A DNA stretch of 43,916 bases from Bacteroidales bacterium (GTDB lineage: Bacteria; Bacteroidota; Bacteroidia; Bacteroidales; GWA2-32-17): positions 1 to 43,916 of the forward strand of contig JAOADU010000067.1 of the NCBI GenBank assembly GCA_026417155.1. Reading direction: 5' to 3'. The stretch's first letter is position 1, and every line of letters begins with the position of its first letter. Below, piece by piece: positions 40,973 through 43,916 of this stretch. The notes under the pieces are model-generated. The model saw only the letters and a program-made list of their open reading frames with translations. It made no database searches and was not told where the DNA came from. A program made the translations under genes and the position numbers.

Positions 40973-43916
40973 ATGAAAAGAAGGTATTTCATTTTATTGT
41001 TATTTCTAATCATGGTAATTTTTTCACAAGCTCAGTTTACAATTTACAATATACAATTATCGCAACCTTCCAATGCAAGTCAATTGGTTGATAAACTAGT
41101 AGGTACTGGTGTTACATTTTCTAACGCAACTTTTACAGGCAGTTATGGTGGGACAGAAGCGGGTAATGCTGGTTATTTTAATGGAGGCACTAACATTATT
41201 GGGCTTAATAGTGGTATTATTTTATCTACAGGTAATGTCGGAAGAAACTGGTACACGGGAACATTAATAGCTGGACCCAACTTGTATTATAATATGGGAA
41301 CAGCAACAGGAACTGGAGCTGATGCTACGTTACAGGCAATCGTCGGAGCACAAACATATGATAGAGCAGTTCTTGAGTTTGAATTCGTTCCTGAATCTAA
41401 TTTTATTCAATTTCGTTATGTTTTTGCATCCGAAGAATATAATGAATGGGTAAATGATGTGTATAACGATGTATTTGGCTTTTTTGTTACATCGCTCGAA
41501 AGCGATGGTTACAACTATAATAATAAAAACATAGCTATAGTGCCTAATACAACTAATACAGCTGTAGCAATAAATACCATAAATAATGGTCCATGTTCGG
41601 GAGCCCCCAGTTGCAATACTGCTGGTATTGGTCCATGTACAAATTGTGCATATTATTTCGACAATGCCACAGGTGCAAGGCAAATTGAATATGATGGATT
41701 TACTACGGTGCTTACGGCATCATGTGCCGTTACACCATGTAAACGTTACAGAATGAAAATTGCTATTGCTGATGTTTCTGACCAATGGCTCGATAGTGGA
41801 GTCTTTCTTGAAGAAAATAGTTTTGTCAGTCCTATTATAGATAATATAGGATATACAACTTCAAATCCAACAGCTGGTGGTGGCACTAATATGGTTGAAG
41901 GTTGTAGTAACGGGGTTATTACTTTCCAATTAAGTTCCCCAACCCCCATGAACAGAAATGTTAATTTTACTATTGGTGGAACAGCTGTGTATGGTACAGA
42001 CTATACTACAATTCCTAATATTTCGGGAACCTTTACGCCACCCAATAACTATTATGTTACAATACCGGCAGGACAATCATCTACAACATTAACCATTGTT
42101 CCTATACAAGATGGAGTTGTTGAAGGAACAGAATCTATTATTTTTGGTATTACAACTAATTTATGTCCTCCATATAATACGGTAACTCAAACCAAGTATA
42201 TAATTGATAATTCTACACCATTTTCTGCAAGCTTGCCACCAGAAATAAATATTTGTGCAGGTTCTTCCACTCAAATAAATGCTACTCTAAATGGTGGACA
42301 ACCACCTTTTACTTATCAATGGAGTTCTGGACATTCTACTAATCCAATTAATGTAAATCCAGGGGCAACCACTATTTACAATTTAACAATTACTGATGCA
42401 TGTGGTCAAACAACCACAGCAACAACCACTGTAGTTGTAAATCAAATTCCAGCAGCAATTCCTTCAGTAAATGCACAAGCTATATGTAGTGGACAATCTA
42501 CAAGCATAAACTTAAATTCGAATGTACCATCGGCAAATTTTGCATGGACAGCTACAGGAGGGTCAAATATTTCTGGTTATTCTAATGGAAGTGGTAACGG
42601 AATTTATCAGACTTTGATAAACTCTGGAACTACTGCTCAATCAGTTACTTATACTATTACTGCATCTGCCAATGGATGTACAGGAAGTCCGGCTAATGTA
42701 ATTGTTACTGTTAATCCAACACCTATAATAAACAACATATCTACAACTCCAGTTACAACCTGTACAGGACAACCCGATGGAACTATAACTATTAATGCTT
42801 CGGGTGGTACTGCTCCACTGAGCTATAGTTTAAATGGTTCTGCATTTCAATCATCTAATTCATTCTCTGGTGTAGGTGCTGGTAATCATAATGTTGTTGT
42901 ACAAGATGCTGCAGGTTGCCAAGCCTCACAATCAAACATTTCAGTTACCACATCTTCAGGTCCTACGATCAATCAAATTATTACTACAAATTTGAATTGT
43001 TATGGACAAAATAATGGCAGCATTACTATAAATGCTACTGGTGCTGTGGAATATAGCATTGATAATGGTCAAACATGGTCAACATCTAATATATTTACGG
43101 GTTTGCCTGCAGGTACATATCCTATTCTTGTTCGTGATGCAGGAATGTGTGTTGCACCAGGTGTAGCATACATCACATCGCCTTCAGAAATGACGGCAAC
43201 ATTTAGTACAGTAGATGAGTTTTGCGGAAATATTGGTAGTGCTGTAATTAATGTTTCGGGTGGTGTGGCACCTTATACTTATTTATGGAGTAATAATTCT
43301 ACAAGCAATATGATTAATGCATATGCAGGATCATATTCAGTTACAGTTACTGATGCAAATAATTGTACAAAGGTATTTGGCGTTAACATAGGGAATATTC
43401 CTGCTCCAGTGATAACAAATGTTAATGTTACCAATGTATCTTGTTTCAATGGTAATAATGGGATGATTGTAATTCAAGCAACTGGGGCTCAATTTTATAG
43501 TATAGACAATGGAAATACATGGTCATCATCGAGCATGTTTAATAACTTACCGGCCGGAACATATACTGTTATTGTGCGCGATGCCAATAGTTGCACCGAT
43601 GTAGAAACAGTTATTATAACTTCACCTACAGAAATTACAGCAAACATTACAACAACTCCTGAATTATGCGGTTCTCCGGGTTCTGCATCAATAAACGTTA
43701 GCGGCGGAATTGCTCCGTATACTTTCATATGGAGCAATGGTTCAACTTCTTCAAATTTAACTAATGTTCAAGGAGGAACGTATACAGTTACAGTTACCGA
43801 TGCAAATCAATGTAGCAAAGTATTTACTGCCAATGTCCCATTTCAAGGAGGAAATGCTGAAATAACGCCTACGGTTACAAATGTGTCGTGTTATGGCTTA
43901 TCTAATGGTTCTATAC
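40973..43916 (+). CDS. Choice-of-anchor L, Calx-beta and SprB-repeat giant adhesin (5' part, 3' end outside window)
   Basis: The frame is open for 981 codons up to the window edge. A signal peptide (MKRRYFILLLFLIMVIFSQA) is followed by a choice-of-anchor L domain (about 25-285): LVGTGVTFSNATFTGSYGG, GGTNIIGLNSGIILSTGNV, FIQFRYVFASEEYNEWV, FGFFVTS. Next is a Calx-beta-like domain (about 310-410: GGTAVYGTDYT, TLTIVPIQDGVVEGTESI) and then Ig/SprB-like repeats (PPFTYQWSSGHSTNPINV and later units). From about residue 665 a ~148-residue higher-order repeat begins. Such proteins normally end in a T9SS type B sorting domain, here beyond the window. Likely roles are adhesion or gliding; none is proven. 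Confidence 0.88.
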   Translation, partial: MKRRYFILLLFLIMVIFSQAQFTIYNIQLSQPSNASQLVDKLVGTGVTFSNATFTGSYGGTEAGNAGYFNGGTNIIGLNSGIILSTGNVGRNWYTGTLIAGPNLYYNMGTATGTGADATLQAIVGAQTYDRAVLEFEFVPESNFIQFRYVFASEEYNEWVNDVYNDVFGFFVTSLESDGYNYNNKNIAIVPNTTNTAVAINTINNGPCSGAPSCNTAGIGPCTNCAYYFDNATGARQIEYDGFTTVLTASCAVTPCKRYRMKIAIADVSDQWLDSGVFLEENSFVSPIIDNIGYTTSNPTAGGGTNMVEGCSNGVITFQLSSPTPMNRNVNFTIGGTAVYGTDYTTIPNISGTFTPPNNYYVTIPAGQSSTTLTIVPIQDGVVEGTESIIFGITTNLCPPYNTVTQTKYIIDNSTPFSASLPPEINICAGSSTQINATLNGGQPPFTYQWSSGHSTNPINVNPGATTIYNLTITDACGQTTTATTTVVVNQIPAAIPSVNAQAICSGQSTSINLNSNVPSANFAWTATGGSNISGYSNGSGNGIYQTLINSGTTAQSVTYTITASANGCTGSPANVIVTVNPTPIINNISTTPVTTCTGQPDGTITINASGGTAPLSYSLNGSAFQSSNSFSGVGAGNHNVVVQDAAGCQASQSNISVTTSSGPTINQIITTNLNCYGQNNGSITINATGAVEYSIDNGQTWSTSNIFTGLPAGTYPILVRDAGMCVAPGVAYITSPSEMTATFSTVDEFCGNIGSAVINVSGGVAPYTYLWSNNSTSNMINAYAGSYSVTVTDANNCTKVFGVNIGNIPAPVITNVNVTNVSCFNGNNGMIVIQATGAQFYSIDNGNTWSSSSMFNNLPAGTYTVIVRDANSCTDVETVIITSPTEITANITTTPELCGSPGSASINVSGGIAPYTFIWSNGSTSSNLTNVQGGTYTVTVTDANQCSKVFTANVPFQGGNAEITPTVTNVSCYGLSNGSI
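42998..43916 (+). repeat. Higher-order SprB-type repeat of about 148 codons
   Basis: Equivalent cysteine codons lie at 42998, 43442 and 43889, giving periods of 444 and 447 bases. Each period holds two unit types in turn: type A (NNGSITI.ATGA..YSIDNGQTWS..GLPAGTY.I.VRDA) and type B (GSA.INVSGG.APYT..WSN.S.....GG.Y.VTVTDAN.C.KVF). The array continues past the right edge. Confidence 0.8.

Noticed and set aside
1-43916. Circular replicon in which the right-end adhesin continues into the left end
   Set aside because: The window carries many essential chromosomal genes, and similarity of the two edges is only at the level of repeat class; no overlapping sequence is seen.

Overview
The window is chromosomal DNA from an AT-rich member of the Bacteroidota. 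The evidence is consistent throughout: type IX secretion (T9SS) C-terminal sorting domains on several proteins, SprB-like adhesin repeats, the Bacteroidota-specific gene order rpmB-rpmG-DUF4295-ftsY-rimO, promoters of the Bacteroidota type (a TTG element about 18-22 bases before TAnnTTTG), and almost no Shine-Dalgarno sequences. Essential single-copy genes (ileS, thrS, infC, ftsY, dapB, lepB) show that it is chromosome and not a plasmid. I see no mobile element, CRISPR array, tRNA or rRNA.

Layout. 1-1704 is the 3' end of a giant T9SS-exported adhesin. 1793-4724 is a ribosomal protein, FtsY and RimO cluster. 4755-7430 (minus) is a four-gene 2-oxoacid:ferredoxin oxidoreductase operon. 7594-8273 (minus) is a tandem pair of tiny secreted six-repeat proteins that I assign to the DUF6150 / '7_1 septoil knot' family. 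8520-12278 holds ileS and a DksA-like gene. 12330-17482 (minus) is a complete cobalamin-uptake operon: promoter, cobalamin riboswitch, DUF4465 protein, second surface protein, BtuB-like TonB-dependent receptor and BtuG-like lipoprotein. 17693-22296 holds a T9SS-exported repeat protein and a pair of outer-membrane proteins. 22376-24274 is a long PurF-type amidophosphoribosyltransferase. 24271-32790 (minus) holds a threonylcarbamoyl-AMP synthase gene, a five-gene dapB-lepB-lepB paralogue-methyltransferase-WbqC operon, and thrS-infC-rpmI-rplT, in which thrS carries a one-base frameshift. 32958-36649 has an Fe-S fusion protein and a large membrane sensor phosphatase. 36646-40800 (minus) has a PgpH-like 7TM-HD phosphodiesterase and DsbD. 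From 40973 to the right edge a second giant adhesin (choice-of-anchor L plus SprB repeats) runs off the window.

How the genes fit together. The strongest regulatory unit is the B12 operon: a strong promoter sits directly against a cobalamin riboswitch, and four secreted or outer-membrane genes follow with almost no spacing. Two of its surface proteins end in T9SS sorting domains instead of being lipoproteins, so vitamin capture appears to have been moved onto the T9SS surface-display route. The translation genes make a second theme: rpmB/rpmG/DUF4295, infC/rpmI/rplT, thrS and ileS are all here, with an unusually strong Shine-Dalgarno sequence before infC and a structured RNA just before rplT.

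The observations I would look at first are the knotted-protein pair, whose six repeats have all exchanged Tyr and Ser positions between the two copies; the T9SS-displayed B12 system; the signal-peptidase paralogue that lacks its nucleophilic serine; and the two RNA-level signals in the infC operon.
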